Notes: generated by a model from the sequence alone, not told the origin. Positions 1 through 8,439 are shown, counted from the first letter of the stretch. The stretch: DNA of 27,472 nucleotides from Rhodobacteraceae bacterium UBA6141 (GCA_002423245.1 DIVD01000021.1:105265-132736); one strand, 5' to 3'. Translations and numbers: made by a program.

Positions 1-1952
1 ACGTGAACGCCATCGACATCGAGCTTGATACCGAGGATGCGGACGAGATCATCAAGGCCGTCAGCCTGATGGGGCCCACCTTCGGCGGCATCAATCTCGA
101 GGATATCAAGGCCCCCGAATGCTTCATCATCGAGCAGCGGCTGAAAGAGATCATGGACATCCCGGTGTTCCATGACGACCAGCACGGCACCGCCGTGATC
201 TGCGCTGCCGGCCTGATCAACGCGCTGGAGATCAGCGGCAAGAAGATCGAGGATGTGAAGATCGTGCTCAACGGCGCCGGGGCGGCGGGCATCGCCTGCC
301 TGGAACTCCTGAAGTCGATGGGCGCGCGGCACGACAACTGCATCATGTGCGATACCAAGGGCGTCATCTGGCAGGGCCGCACCGAGGGCATGAACCAGTG
401 GAAATCGGCCCATGCCGCCCGCACCGATGCGCGCACGCTCGATGAGGCGATGAAGGGCGCCGACGTGTTCCTCGGCGTGTCGGCCAAGGGGGCGGTCACG
501 CCGCAGATGGTCGCCGGCATGGCCGGGAACCCGGTGATCTTCGCGATGGCCAATCCCGACCCCGAGATCACCCCCGAAGAGGCCCATGCCGTGCGCGCCG
601 ATGCCATCGTGGCGACCGGGCGCAGCGATTATCCCAACCAGGTCAACAACGTCCTCGGCTTTCCCTACCTGTTCCGCGGCGCGCTCGATATCCACGCCCG
701 CGCGATCAATGACGAGATGAAGATCGCCTGCGCCCGCGCCCTTGCCGAGCTTGCGCGCGAGGATGTGCCGGACGAGGTGGCGATGGCCTATGGCCGCAAA
801 CTCTCCTTCGGGCGCAACTATATCATCCCGACGCCCTTCGACCCGCGGCTGATCCATGTGATCCCTCCCGCCGTCGCCAGGGCCGGCATGGATACCGGTG
901 TCGCCCGCCGCCCGATCATCGACATGGCCGGCTATGTGCAAAGCCTGCGGGCACGGATGGACCCGACCGCCAGCATCTTGCAAGGCATCCACGTCCGCGC
1001 CCGGCGCGCGCAGGCAAGGATGATCTTTGCGGAAGGCGACGATCCCCGCGTGCTGCGCGCCGCCGTCGCCTGGCAACGCGCCGGGCTCGGCAAGGCTCTG
1101 GTCGTCGGCCGCGAGGCGGATGTGAAGGACAAGCTGGAGGCCGCCGGGCTTGGCGATGCCAGCCGCGAGCTGGAGGTGGTGAATGCCGCAAATACCCGGC
1201 ACCTCGACGCCTATCGCGATTTCCTCTACCGCCGTTTGCAGCGCCAGGGCCTCGACCGCGAGGATGCGCACAAGCTCGCCTCGCGCGACCGGCACGTGTT
1301 TGCCGCGCTGATGCTGGCGCACGGGCATGGCGACGGCATGGTCACCGGCGTCACCCGCAAGTCGGCGCATGTTCTGGAGCTTGTCAACCATGTCTTCGAC
1401 GCGAAGGCCAGCGACGGTGCCGTGGGCATCACCGCGCTTCTGCACAAGGGCAAGATCGTGCTGATGGGCGACACGCTGGTGCACGAATGGCCCGACGAGA
1501 ACGACCTTGCCGACATTGCCGAACGCGGCGCGCAGGTGGCGCGCGGCCTGGGGCTGGAGCCGCGGGTGGCGTTCCTGTCCTTCTCGACCTTCGGCCATCC
1601 GGTATCGGAGCGTGCGACGAAGATGCATCAGGCGCCGGCCGTGCTCGATGCCCGCGGGGTCGATTTCGAACATGATGGCGAAATGACCGTCGATGTGGCG
1701 CTGAACCCCGACCAGATGGCGCATTACCCGTTCTGCCGTCTGACCGGCCCCGCCAACGTGCTGGTGGTCCCGGCGCGGCATTCGGCCAGCATCTCGGTCA
1801 AGCTGATGCAGGAAATGGCCGGCGCCACGGTGATCGGCCCGATCCTGACCGGCGTGGAAAAGCCAATCCAGATCTGCTCCACCGGATCGACGGTGAACGA
1901 CATCCTCAACATGGCGGCAATCGCCGCCTGCAAGCTGGGGCAGCTTCGCTAG
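1..1952 (+). CDS. maeB: NADP-dependent malic enzyme with phosphotransacetylase-like domain, 5' end missing
   Basis: Malic enzymes decarboxylate malate to pyruvate with reduction of NAD(P). This one is the long bacterial MaeB type with a C-terminal phosphotransacetylase-like domain, thought to be regulatory and to respond to acetyl-CoA. The window opens inside the gene: the reading frame is open from the first bases, and the visible 649 codons lack roughly the first 100 of a usual ~750-residue protein. The Rossmann motif GAGAAGIACLELL and the ANPDPEI segment mark the malic domain (visible residues ~1-300). The PTA-like domain starts near RMIFAEGDDPRVLRAA (~residue 340) and runs to the end. The stop is immediately followed by the ATG of the sugar kinase gene. 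The GTG at base 3 is in frame but is very unlikely to be the real start. Family assignment is firm. Confidence 0.95.
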   Translation, partial: VNAIDIELDTEDADEIIKAVSLMGPTFGGINLEDIKAPECFIIEQRLKEIMDIPVFHDDQHGTAVICAAGLINALEISGKKIEDVKIVLNGAGAAGIACLELLKSMGARHDNCIMCDTKGVIWQGRTEGMNQWKSAHAARTDARTLDEAMKGADVFLGVSAKGAVTPQMVAGMAGNPVIFAMANPDPEITPEEAHAVRADAIVATGRSDYPNQVNNVLGFPYLFRGALDIHARAINDEMKIACARALAELAREDVPDEVAMAYGRKLSFGRNYIIPTPFDPRLIHVIPPAVARAGMDTGVARRPIIDMAGYVQSLRARMDPTASILQGIHVRARRAQARMIFAEGDDPRVLRAAVAWQRAGLGKALVVGREADVKDKLEAAGLGDASRELEVVNAANTRHLDAYRDFLYRRLQRQGLDREDAHKLASRDRHVFAALMLAHGHGDGMVTGVTRKSAHVLELVNHVFDAKASDGAVGITALLHKGKIVLMGDTLVHEWPDENDLADIAERGAQVARGLGLEPRVAFLSFSTFGHPVSERATKMHQAPAVLDARGVDFEHDGEMTVDVALNPDQMAHYPFCRLTGPANVLVVPARHSASISVKLMQEMAGATVIGPILTGVEKPIQICSTGSTVNDILNMAAIAACKLGQLR

Positions 1953-2855
1953 ATGATCTTCAACCTCGGTTCGATCAACATCGACCATGTCTACCGGGTG
2001 CCGCATCTTCCGGCGCCCGGCGAGACGCTGGCGGCGCTTGGCTATGCGGTCGGCCTCGGCGGCAAGGGCGCGAACCAGTCGGTCGCGGCGGCGCAGGCCG
2101 GGGCGCGGGTGCTGCATCTGGGCGCGGTGGGTGCCGAGGGACTCTGGGCGCGTGATCGGCTGGCGGGCCTTGGCGTGGACGTGGCCGAGGTGGCGGTGCT
2201 GGATGTGCCGACGGGCCACGCGATCATCACAGTGGACCCGGGGGCGGAGAACAGCATCGTCCTCCTTGCCGGGGCGAATCGGGCGCTCGACCTTGGCACC
2301 GTGCAGGCGGCGCTGGCCGGGATCGGCCCCGCCGATACGCTGATGGTGCAGAACGAGACCGCCCATGCCCCCGCCGCCGCCGCGCTGGCGCGGGCAAGGG
2401 GCGCGCGGGTGATCTGCTCCGCCGCGCCCTTCGATGCCGCCGCGGTGCAGGCGATGCTGGCCCATACCTCCATTCTTGTGCTGAACGCGGTGGAGGCCGA
2501 TCAGCTTTGCGCCGCGCTCGGCTGCCCGCTGGCCGGGGTGCCGGTGCCCGAGCTGCTGGTGACGCGCGGCAAGGACGGCGCGGAATGGGTTTCAAACGCC
2601 ACGGGCGCGCGCGAACGGGTGGCGGCGATGACGGTGGAGGCGGTGGATACCACCGGCGCGGGCGACACCTTCACCGGCTATTTCGCCGCCGCGCTGGATG
2701 CGGGGCAAGGCCCGGCCGGGGCGCTGCGCCTCGCCGCCGCCGCCGCCGCGCTGAAGGTCACGAGGGCCGGCGCCGCCGAGGCGATCCCGGCGCTGGCCGA
2801 GGTGAGGGAGTTCCTGTCGCGCCAGGGCGGATCGCGCGCTTCCCGTTGCCGCTAG
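1953..2855 (+). CDS. PfkB/ribokinase-family carbohydrate kinase
   Basis: An ATP-dependent kinase of a sugar or nucleoside, 300 residues, cytoplasmic. The first PfkB signature is GGKGANQSVAAAQAGA (residues ~36-51) and the second is DTTGAGDTFTGYFAAAL (~232-248), whose last GAGD aspartate is the catalytic base. An NAVEAD segment gives the NxxE-type motif that helps bind Mg-phosphate. The overall order resembles ribokinase, but the sugar specificity cannot be read from sequence. The ATG follows the maeB stop with no gap, so translation is probably coupled to maeB. The C-terminus ends in a short Arg/Ser-rich tail. The stop codon lies inside a 12-base perfect palindrome (2848-2859), which could fold as a weak hairpin at the transcript end. 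Confidence 0.9.
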   Translation: MIFNLGSINIDHVYRVPHLPAPGETLAALGYAVGLGGKGANQSVAAAQAGARVLHLGAVGAEGLWARDRLAGLGVDVAEVAVLDVPTGHAIITVDPGAENSIVLLAGANRALDLGTVQAALAGIGPADTLMVQNETAHAPAAAALARARGARVICSAAPFDAAAVQAMLAHTSILVLNAVEADQLCAALGCPLAGVPVPELLVTRGKDGAEWVSNATGARERVAAMTVEAVDTTGAGDTFTGYFAAALDAGQGPAGALRLAAAAAALKVTRAGAAEAIPALAEVREFLSRQGGSRASRCR

Positions 2856-3091
2856 CGGCGGGAGCCTGGCGCCCGATGACGGCAGCGATGATCCTGTCGC
2901 GGCCGGTCCGGGGCGTGTCGGCGGGCTCGGCCCCGGCCACACAGGCGAAACGGGTGGCGGTTCGGCCTGCGGCATGCCCGCTCTGGAATGTGCGCGTTTA
3001 GCTGCTAGAGTCTCCGCAGATCGCCCCTCGCGCGGCGCGGGGCGGGGCGCTGGCGCGATGCCAGCCATCGAAGCCCTGGGGGATGAACGTG

Positions 3092-4531
3092 ATGATCGAG
3101 AAACGCGACTTCTACATCGGCGGCCGCTGGGTTGCCCCGGCCACAGCCCATGACTGCGAGGTGATCGACCCGTCGACCGAAGAGGTCTGCGCAGTGATCT
3201 CGCTTGGCGCCGATGCCGATGCCGATGCCGCCGTCGCGGCGGCCAAGGCGGCGCTGCCGGCATGGTCGGAGACGCCGCCCGCGGACCGGCTGGCCCTTAT
3301 CGGGAAGATCCTCGACATCTACAAGCGGCGGCAGGCCGAGATGGGCGCGGCGATCAGCCTTGAAATGGGCGCGCCGATCGACATGGCGGTGGACGATCAG
3401 GCCGAATCCGGCGCCTGGCACATCCAGAACTTCATCACCGCCTTCAAGGATTTCGAATTCCTGCGCCCGCTCGGCCCGCAGGCACCGCAGACCCGCATCG
3501 CGCTCGAACCCGTGGGCGTGGTCGGGCTGATCACGCCGTGGAACTGGCCGATGAACCAGGTCACGCTGAAGGTGATCCCCGCGCTGCTGGCGGGCTGCAC
3601 GATGGTGCTGAAGCCGTCCGAGATCGCGCCGCTGTCGTCGCTGCTGTTCGCCGAGATCCTGCACGAGGCCGGTGTGCCGCCCGGCGTCTTCAACCTGGTG
3701 AACGGTGACGGGGCGGGCGTCGGCACGCGGCTTTCGACGCATCCCGATATCGAGATGATATCGTTCACCGGCTCGACCCGCGCCGGCATCGCCATCACCA
3801 AGGCCGCGGCCGATACCGTCAAGCGCGTCTGCCTTGAACTGGGCGGCAAGGGCGCGAACCTGATCTTCGCCGATGCCGATGACAACGCGGTGCGCCGCGG
3901 GGCGCGGCATTGCTTCAACAACTCCGGCCAGTCCTGCAACGCGCCGACACGGATGCTGGTGGAGCGACCGATCTATGACCGCGCCATCGACATCGCGCGC
4001 GAGGTTGCCGAAACCACCCGTGTCGCCCCGGCGCGGGACAGCGGCAACCATATCGGCCCGGTCGTCTCGGCCGCGCAATACGACAAGATCCAGCGCCTGA
4101 TCGCCAAGGGGATCGAGGAAGGTGCCCGCCTCGTCGCGGGCGGGCTCGGCCGGCCGGAGGGGCTCAACCGCGGGTATTTCGTGCGGCCCACGGTCTTTGC
4201 CGATGTGGTGCCCGGCATGACCATCGAGAGGGAGGAAATCTTCGGCCCGGTGCTGTCGATCATCCCCTTCGACACCGAGGAAGAGGCGGTGGCCATCGCC
4301 AATGACACGATCTACGGCCTGACCAACTATGTGCAGAGCCAGGACGGCGCCCGCTGCAACCGCCTCGCCCGGCGGTTGAAATCCGGCATGGTCGAGATGA
4401 ACGGCATGCCCCGCGGCGCCGGCGCGCCGTTCGGCGGGGTCAAGGCCAGCGGCCGCGCGCGCGAGGGCGGGCATTGGGGGATCGAGGAGTTTCTCGACGT
4501 GAAGGCGATCTCGGGCTGGCACGGGGAATAG
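3092..4531 (+). CDS. Aldehyde dehydrogenase family protein
   Basis: NAD(P)-dependent oxidation of an aldehyde to a carboxylic acid, 479 residues, the usual length. Visible landmarks are PWNWP with the oxyanion asparagine (~N151), the cofactor lysine in LKPSE (~K174), FTGSTRAG (Rossmann variant), the general base in LELGGKGAN (~E249), the nucleophile in SGQSCNAPTR (~C283), and EEIFGPVLSI near residue 380. The start at 3092 is chosen over the in-frame ATG at 3083 because the only good Shine-Dalgarno-like run (GGGGG, 3078-3082) touches the first ATG but lies about nine bases before the second. An Ala-Asp repeat (ADADADA) sits near residue 44. The gene stands alone after a ~230-base spacer. The substrate is unknown. 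Confidence 0.93.
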   Translation: MIEKRDFYIGGRWVAPATAHDCEVIDPSTEEVCAVISLGADADADAAVAAAKAALPAWSETPPADRLALIGKILDIYKRRQAEMGAAISLEMGAPIDMAVDDQAESGAWHIQNFITAFKDFEFLRPLGPQAPQTRIALEPVGVVGLITPWNWPMNQVTLKVIPALLAGCTMVLKPSEIAPLSSLLFAEILHEAGVPPGVFNLVNGDGAGVGTRLSTHPDIEMISFTGSTRAGIAITKAAADTVKRVCLELGGKGANLIFADADDNAVRRGARHCFNNSGQSCNAPTRMLVERPIYDRAIDIAREVAETTRVAPARDSGNHIGPVVSAAQYDKIQRLIAKGIEEGARLVAGGLGRPEGLNRGYFVRPTVFADVVPGMTIEREEIFGPVLSIIPFDTEEEAVAIANDTIYGLTNYVQSQDGARCNRLARRLKSGMVEMNGMPRGAGAPFGGVKASGRAREGGHWGIEEFLDVKAISGWHGE

Positions 4532-4581
4532 GCTTCCGCCGCGCCGGGCCCGGTTGGCCGGTGCCCCCGGTTTGCGGAAGG

Positions 4582-4612
4582 CGGGGGCTCTGCCCCCGTC
4601 TCCTGCGGAGAC
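4582..4612. terminator. Two back-to-back hairpins between convergent genes
   Basis: CGGGGGC-TCT-GCCCCCG (4582-4598) is directly followed, sharing one base, by GTCTCC-TGC-GGAGAC (4598-4612). Both stems are perfect. The unit is followed by CCCCGGGATATTTCTTCCAGCAAGAAG. It lies between the convergent aldehyde dehydrogenase and RluA-family genes, so it probably ends transcription from one or both sides, although there is no clear T tract. From memory, very similar elements recur between genes in Rhodobacteraceae; this was not checked here. Confidence 0.6.
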
Positions 4613-4735
4613 TCCCCCGGGATATTTCTTCCAGCAAGAAGCCGAAGGTGATGCGGGGGGCAAAGGCTGGGCTGGCAGGGACTGCCGGCGCGCTTGCCGC
4701 TTCGGGCGCGTTTGGGCGGGGTCGAAACGGGCGCC

Positions 4736-5389
4736 TCAGAACGGGCAGGGCGCCGAGCAGGTCTGCATGACGCCCGTCTGCGGATGGCGAAAGCGCAGCG
4801 ATTCGGCGTGCAGCATCAGCCGGGCGAAGTCGCGGGCGGGGCCCTCGGCATAGAGCGGATCGCCCAGGATCGGGTGGCCGAGCGCCATCATGTGCACCCG
4901 CAACTGATGGCTGCGCCCGGTCAGCGGGAACAGGCGCACCCGCGTCGTGCCATCGGGTGCCAGCTTCACCACCCGCCAGTCGGTCACCGCCGGCTTGCCC
5001 GTCTCATGGTTCACGTGCTGGCGCGGGCGGTTCGGCCAGTCCACCGTCAGCGGCAGGTCCACCCGGCCCTTTTGCGGCGCAAGGTGGCCCCAGAGCCGCG
5101 CGAGATAGACCTTGCGGGTCTGCCGATGCTCGAACTGGCGGCCCAGGTTCTTCTGCGCCGCGGCCGACAGCGCGAAGACGATCACGCCCGAGGTGTCGAG
5201 GTCCAGCCGGTGCACCAGCAGCGCTTCGGGGAAGGCCGCCAGCACGCGGGACTGCAGGCTGTCGGCGCGATCCTCGCCGCGGCCCGGCACGGACAGAAGG
5301 CCCGCGGGCTTGTCCAGCACCAGCACGTCGGCATCGCGGTGGAGGATGCGCAGCGGGGTATCGGGAGGGCTGTAGGTGAACCCGGTCAT
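4736..5389 (-). CDS. RluA-family RNA pseudouridine synthase
   Basis: Converts specific uridines of rRNA or tRNA to pseudouridine. The family signature HRLDLDTSGVIVFAL carries the catalytic aspartate (the D of HRLD). Also visible are LDKPAGLLSVPG at the N-terminus and GRSHQLRVHMMALGHPILGDPLY near the C-terminus. There is no S4 domain, and the ~217-residue length fits the short RluA branch that modifies 23S U746 and tRNA U32, but the target is inferred only. The start is uncertain: in-frame ATGs exist at 5389, 5401 and 5407. 5389 is preferred because the protein then begins MTGFTYSPPDTP as in relatives; none has a strong ribosome site. It is transcribed in the same direction as the upstream thiolase gene, ~65 bases after it. 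Confidence 0.9.
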   Translation of the reverse strand: MTGFTYSPPDTPLRILHRDADVLVLDKPAGLLSVPGRGEDRADSLQSRVLAAFPEALLVHRLDLDTSGVIVFALSAAAQKNLGRQFEHRQTRKVYLARLWGHLAPQKGRVDLPLTVDWPNRPRQHVNHETGKPAVTDWRVVKLAPDGTTRVRLFPLTGRSHQLRVHMMALGHPILGDPLYAEGPARDFARLMLHAESLRFRHPQTGVMQTCSAPCPF

Positions 5390-5456
5390 GCGCCTGCTCA
5401 TGCCCATGCCGGGGCCGCAGCGTCAAGACCGTTCGAGCGCTGGGCGCCGCGCCGGC

Positions 5457-6650
5457 TCAGGGCCGCTCGATGGCGATGGCAGTGCCCTCGCCGCCGCCGA
5501 TGCAGATCGCGGCGATGCCGCGCTTCAGCCCGCGGGTTTCCAGCGCGTTCAGCAGCGTCACCATGATGCGCGCCCCCGATGCGCCGATCGGATGGCCAAG
5601 CGCGCAGGCGCCGCCATTCACGTTCACCCGGTCATGCGGCACGCCAAGTTCGGCCATGAAGGCCATCGGCACCACGGCGAAGGCCTCGTTCACCTCCCAC
5701 AGGTCCACGTCGTCCACCGCCCAGCCCAGCCGGTCCAGCAGCTTGCGTGCGGCGGGCACCGGCGCGGTGGGGAAATCGGCAGGCGCCTGCGCATGGCTGG
5801 CATGGCCGAGGATGCGCGCCCGCACCGGCAAGCCATGCTCGGCCGCCGCCGCGCCCGATGCCAGCAACAGCGCCGCCGCCCCGTCGGAGATCGAGGAGGA
5901 GTTCGCCGCCGTGACCGTGCCGTCCTTGCGGAAGGCGGGCTTCAGCGTGGGGATCTTCTCGGGCCGCGCCTTGGCGGGCTGTTCGTCGGCGGTCACCGTC
6001 ACCTCGCCGCCGCGGGTGGTCATGGTCACCGGTGAGATCTCGTTGACGAAGGCGCCCGAACCCTGCGCGGCCAGGGCGCGGCTCAGCGAGGCCATGGCGT
6101 AGTCATCCTGCGCCGCGCGGGTGAACTGGAAGGCGGTGGCGCAATCCTCGGCGAAGGTGCCCATCAGGCGGGCGCTCCCATCCGCATCGCGCTCATAGGC
6201 ATCCTCCAGCCCGTCGAGGAACATGTGGTCGATCACCCGCCCATGCCCGAGCCGGGCGCCGCCGCGCATGTCGGGCAGCAGGTAGGGGGCATTGGTCATG
6301 CTCTCCATCCCGCCGGCCACGACCACGCCCGCCCGGCCAAGCGCGATCTGGTCGCAGGCGATCATCGCCGCCTTCATCCCCGATCCGCACATCTTGTTCA
6401 GCGTCGTCGCCGGCACCGATTGCGACAGCCCGGCACGAAAGCCCGCCTGCCGCGCCGGGGCCTGACCCTGCCCTGCCGGCAGAACGCAGCCCATCAGCAG
6501 GTCCTCCACCAGCGCCGGGTCCGCCGCCGCATCCTTCAGCGCCGCCGCGATCGCAGCCCCGCCAAGCGCCGCTGCCTCCAGCCCCGCGAACACGCCCTGA
6601 AAGCCGCCCATCGGCGTGCGCGCCGCGCCGACGATCACCACGTCCTGCAT
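5457..6650 (-). CDS. Acetyl-CoA acetyltransferase (thiolase)
   Basis: Condenses two acetyl-CoA to acetoacetyl-CoA or the reverse, or cleaves longer 3-ketoacyl-CoA; 397 residues, a typical length. The acyl-enzyme cysteine is C88 in NKMCGSGMKA. The histidine is in GGACALGHPIGASGAR, where most family members have GGAIALGHP. The second cysteine is in CIGGGEGTA close to the C-terminus. VNEAFAVV is the usual asparagine-containing loop. In Rhodobacterales such enzymes serve polyhydroxybutyrate synthesis, the ethylmalonyl-CoA pathway or beta-oxidation; nothing here picks one. The ATG at 6650 has a GAGGGGG ribosome site five bases upstream, and this site lies at the edge of a perfect 20-bp tandem duplication. 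Confidence 0.93.
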   Translation of the reverse strand: MQDVVIVGAARTPMGGFQGVFAGLEAAALGGAAIAAALKDAAADPALVEDLLMGCVLPAGQGQAPARQAGFRAGLSQSVPATTLNKMCGSGMKAAMIACDQIALGRAGVVVAGGMESMTNAPYLLPDMRGGARLGHGRVIDHMFLDGLEDAYERDADGSARLMGTFAEDCATAFQFTRAAQDDYAMASLSRALAAQGSGAFVNEISPVTMTTRGGEVTVTADEQPAKARPEKIPTLKPAFRKDGTVTAANSSSISDGAAALLLASGAAAAEHGLPVRARILGHASHAQAPADFPTAPVPAARKLLDRLGWAVDDVDLWEVNEAFAVVPMAFMAELGVPHDRVNVNGGACALGHPIGASGARIMVTLLNALETRGLKRGIAAICIGGGEGTAIAIERP

Positions 6651-6656
6651 GTCATC

Positions 6657-6696
6657 CCCCTCTGGCTGGCTACCCGCCCCTCTGGCTGGCTACCCG
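6657..6696. repeat. Perfect 20-bp tandem duplication in the thiolase leader
   Basis: Two identical copies of CCCCTCTGGCTGGCTACCCG lie head to tail at 6657-6676 and 6677-6696. Read on the minus strand each copy ends in AGAGGGG, so the thiolase messenger would carry two Shine-Dalgarno-like sites 20 bases apart. Only the proximal one is correctly spaced from the thiolase start. Confidence 0.9.
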
Positions 6697-6752
6697 ATGG
6701 TAAGGATTGCGCCTTAGCCTGCAAACCGCAACCCATGTGGCAGGAGACGGAG

Positions 6753-7121
6753 ATGAATCTTTACGCCGAGGCAGGGGCGGGCGCGCTGAACGTGCTGGTG
6801 GGCGAGGAGCGGATCGACGCCGCCGTTGCCATTCAGTTCAAGGACCGGATGCGCGAGATCGCGCTGCAACCATCGGAACGGGTGGTGCTGGACCTGTCGC
6901 AGGTCACTTTCGTCGACAGTTCGGGCCTTGGCGCCATCGTCGCCGTGATGAAGATGCTGGCCCCCGCACGGCGGCTGGAGCTTGCGGGGCTGACGCCGAA
7001 TGTGGCCAAGGTGTTCCGGCTGACGCGGATGGACAGCGTGTTCACCATCCACCCGCCGGCACCCGCCGCGCCCCCGGCGCCCGATCCCGCGCCTCTTGCG
7101 GCAGACCGGCATGGCGGCTGA
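6753..7121 (+). CDS. rbaV: STAS-domain anti-sigma factor antagonist (RbaV/SpoIIAA type)
   Basis: A small single-domain STAS protein (122 residues) of the SpoIIAA/RsbV family. The phosphorylation motif VTFVDSSGLGAIVAV contains the serine pair S56-S57; by analogy with SpoIIAA the second is the site the partner kinase phosphorylates. When unphosphorylated it should bind the kinase and free the kinase's other target. The C-terminal ~20 residues are a Pro/Ala tail. The ATG has an AGGAG site (6742-6746) at good spacing. The next gene starts inside this one. In Rhodobacter capsulatus a STAS/HATPase pair called RbaV/RbaW affects gene transfer agent production and stationary-phase survival. The symbol is assigned by that analogy and by gene order, not by a search. 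Confidence 0.88.
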   Translation: MNLYAEAGAGALNVLVGEERIDAAVAIQFKDRMREIALQPSERVVLDLSQVTFVDSSGLGAIVAVMKMLAPARRLELAGLTPNVAKVFRLTRMDSVFTIHPPAPAAPPAPDPAPLAADRHGG

Positions 7122-7602
7122 TCTGGGCGCGGGCGAGCCGGCACCGCGGCCAGAGGTGCACGGATCCTGCAAGGAACCAGCCGCCGAAGCGGATCTGGAA
7201 CTGACATTGCAGGCCGATGCGCTGTCGGTCCGGCATGCGCTGCGCGTGATGCAGTTGCGGCTGGCCGGCACCCTGCCCGAGGCGGTGGCCGGTACTCTTG
7301 AACTGGTACTGGCCGAGGTGCTGAACAATATCGTGGAGCATGCCTATCGCGGTGAAGGCGGCTCCATCGAGTTGTGCATCAGCGCGAGACCCGGCGCGCT
7401 GGTCTGCCGAGTCGCCGATCAGGGCGTGCCGATGCCGGGCGGCGAACTGCCGGACCCGCCGCGGCCCGATCCCGCGCTGGCCATCGAGGATCTGCCCGAA
7501 GGCGGCTTCGGCTGGATGATGATTCGCGAGCTTGCGCAGGATCTGCAGTACCGGCGGGATGCGGGCCGGAACGAGCTGCGCTTTCGCCTGAGTCTCGGGT
7601 GA
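7111..7602 (+). CDS. rbaW: Anti-sigma factor serine kinase, HATPase_c (RbaW/RsbW type)
   Basis: A GHKL-fold serine kinase that should phosphorylate the preceding STAS protein and sequester a sigma factor or another target. The N box is LVLAEVLNNIVEHAY (E69, N72-N73), the G1 box is VADQGVPM (D103, G105), and the glycine-rich G2 box is EGGFGWMMIREL (~130-141). The length of 163 residues is normal; the first ~28 residues are a Pro/Ala-rich extension. The ATG at 7111 overlaps the STAS gene by 11 bases, implying translational coupling. A TTG at 7096 is an alternative start. No PP2C phosphatase is present in the window, so the input arm of the switch must be encoded elsewhere. Confidence 0.88.
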   Translation: MAADLGAGEPAPRPEVHGSCKEPAAEADLELTLQADALSVRHALRVMQLRLAGTLPEAVAGTLELVLAEVLNNIVEHAYRGEGGSIELCISARPGALVCRVADQGVPMPGGELPDPPRPDPALAIEDLPEGGFGWMMIRELAQDLQYRRDAGRNELRFRLSLG

Positions 7603-7973
7603 TCTCGGGCGCCCGTGCAGCGGCTGGCCGGTCCCGGCAGCCATGTGCATCGACCGGCCCGAGCCCCCGGCACCGGCGACGCGCCGGCTACGATGCCGCA
7701 ATTGTTCCCCGATCGCTCCCGACCGCTGCCACCATCAACCGCCATCCTCGGGCAACCGCCATCCTCGGGCCTGTAACTGCACAAGGCTGCCCTCGGCGTC
7801 GCGGTCAACAGCCCCCGCCCCAGGTCCGGGGCGCCGAGGACTATCCCTGCGGCCATCGTCCCGCGCCCCGACGGCTATCCCCCCGGTCCGTCCCCGATGC
7901 CGGGATGCGCGAGCGACGGGTGGGCGGGCCCTTTCGCCTTGCCAGCAGGCGGGCGCATGGGGGTCAGGCGGGC
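7603..7973. other. Gene-free convergent spacer with a short tandem repeat
   Basis: 371 bases between the convergent HATPase kinase gene and hspQ. Open frames cross it on both strands but show no family resemblance, no ribosome site and only Arg/Pro-rich composition as expected from GC-rich noncoding DNA. Two structures are visible: a perfect 17-bp tandem repeat (7736-7769) and a six-base-pair stem CGCCCC-AGGTCC-GGGGCG (7816-7833). Neither is followed by a T tract, so I cannot place a standard terminator. Confidence 0.6.
7736..7769. repeat. Perfect 17-bp tandem duplication
   Basis: CAACCGCCATCCTCGGG occurs twice with no spacer (7736-7752 and 7753-7769) in the noncoding spacer. Probably slippage; no function is apparent. 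Confidence 0.85.
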
Positions 7974-8300
7974 TCAGTTCAACTGGAACTGCAGCGGATA
8001 GCGGCCATCCTCGAAATCGCCGAAAAGGTCGGCCAGGTCGGGATGGTCCACCGGCTCGCCGGTATCGTCGGGCACGAGGTTCTGTTCCGACACATAGGCG
8101 ACGTAATAGCTTTGGTCGTTCTCTGCCAGCAGGTGATAGAAGGGCTGGTCGCGCGAGGGGCGGCTGTCCTCGGGGATCGCGTCATACCACTCCTCGGTGT
8201 TCGAGAACATCGCGTCCACGTCAAAAACCACCCCCCGGAACGGATGCTTCCGGTGGCGCAGGATCTGCCCGAGATGATACTTCGCTTGCGTCTTCAGCAT
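7974..8300 (-). CDS. hspQ: Heat shock protein HspQ
   Basis: HspQ is a small hemimethylated-DNA-binding/protease-specificity protein; in enterobacteria it stimulates Lon and affects DnaA stability. The 108-residue product has the family core: KYHLGQILRHRKHPFRGVVFDVD, then a Tyr/Pro loop, then PFYHLLAEN and YVAYVSEQNLVPD, with an acidic tail. The start at 8300 (MLKTQAKYHLG) is preferred because GGAG lies six bases before it and relatives begin here. An open frame continues to an ATG at 8342 (14 residues more), but that extension resembles nothing. It is transcribed divergently from the lytic transglycosylase gene across a ~140-base region that should hold both promoters. Confidence 0.88.
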   Translation of the reverse strand: MLKTQAKYHLGQILRHRKHPFRGVVFDVDAMFSNTEEWYDAIPEDSRPSRDQPFYHLLAENDQSYYVAYVSEQNLVPDDTGEPVDHPDLADLFGDFEDGRYPLQFQLN

Positions 8301-8439
8301 GTGGAGCTCCCGGTGCTCCTGATAGCCTGCCATCTGGTGCAATGTCCACCGCCCGGAACGGCTTCCCCCGCGTCTTTGTGATTTCCCCGCGCGCCGATTT
8401 CACGTAGTCTCGCCGCAAAACAAGAAAATGCGAGGGGCC

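Noticed and set aside
1..1952. Two separate genes, malic enzyme and phosphate acetyltransferase, joined by error
   Set aside because: The fused form is the normal MaeB architecture in Gram-negative bacteria, so no frameshift or novel fusion is needed.
3005..4663. A 552-residue open frame on the minus strand
   Set aside because: It is antisense to a clear aldehyde dehydrogenase with all catalytic residues; its composition is that of a frame shadow.
7643..8407. A 254-residue plus-strand frame across the convergent spacer and hspQ
   Set aside because: It is Arg/Pro-rich with no motif and runs through hspQ, which has a clear family match on the other strand.
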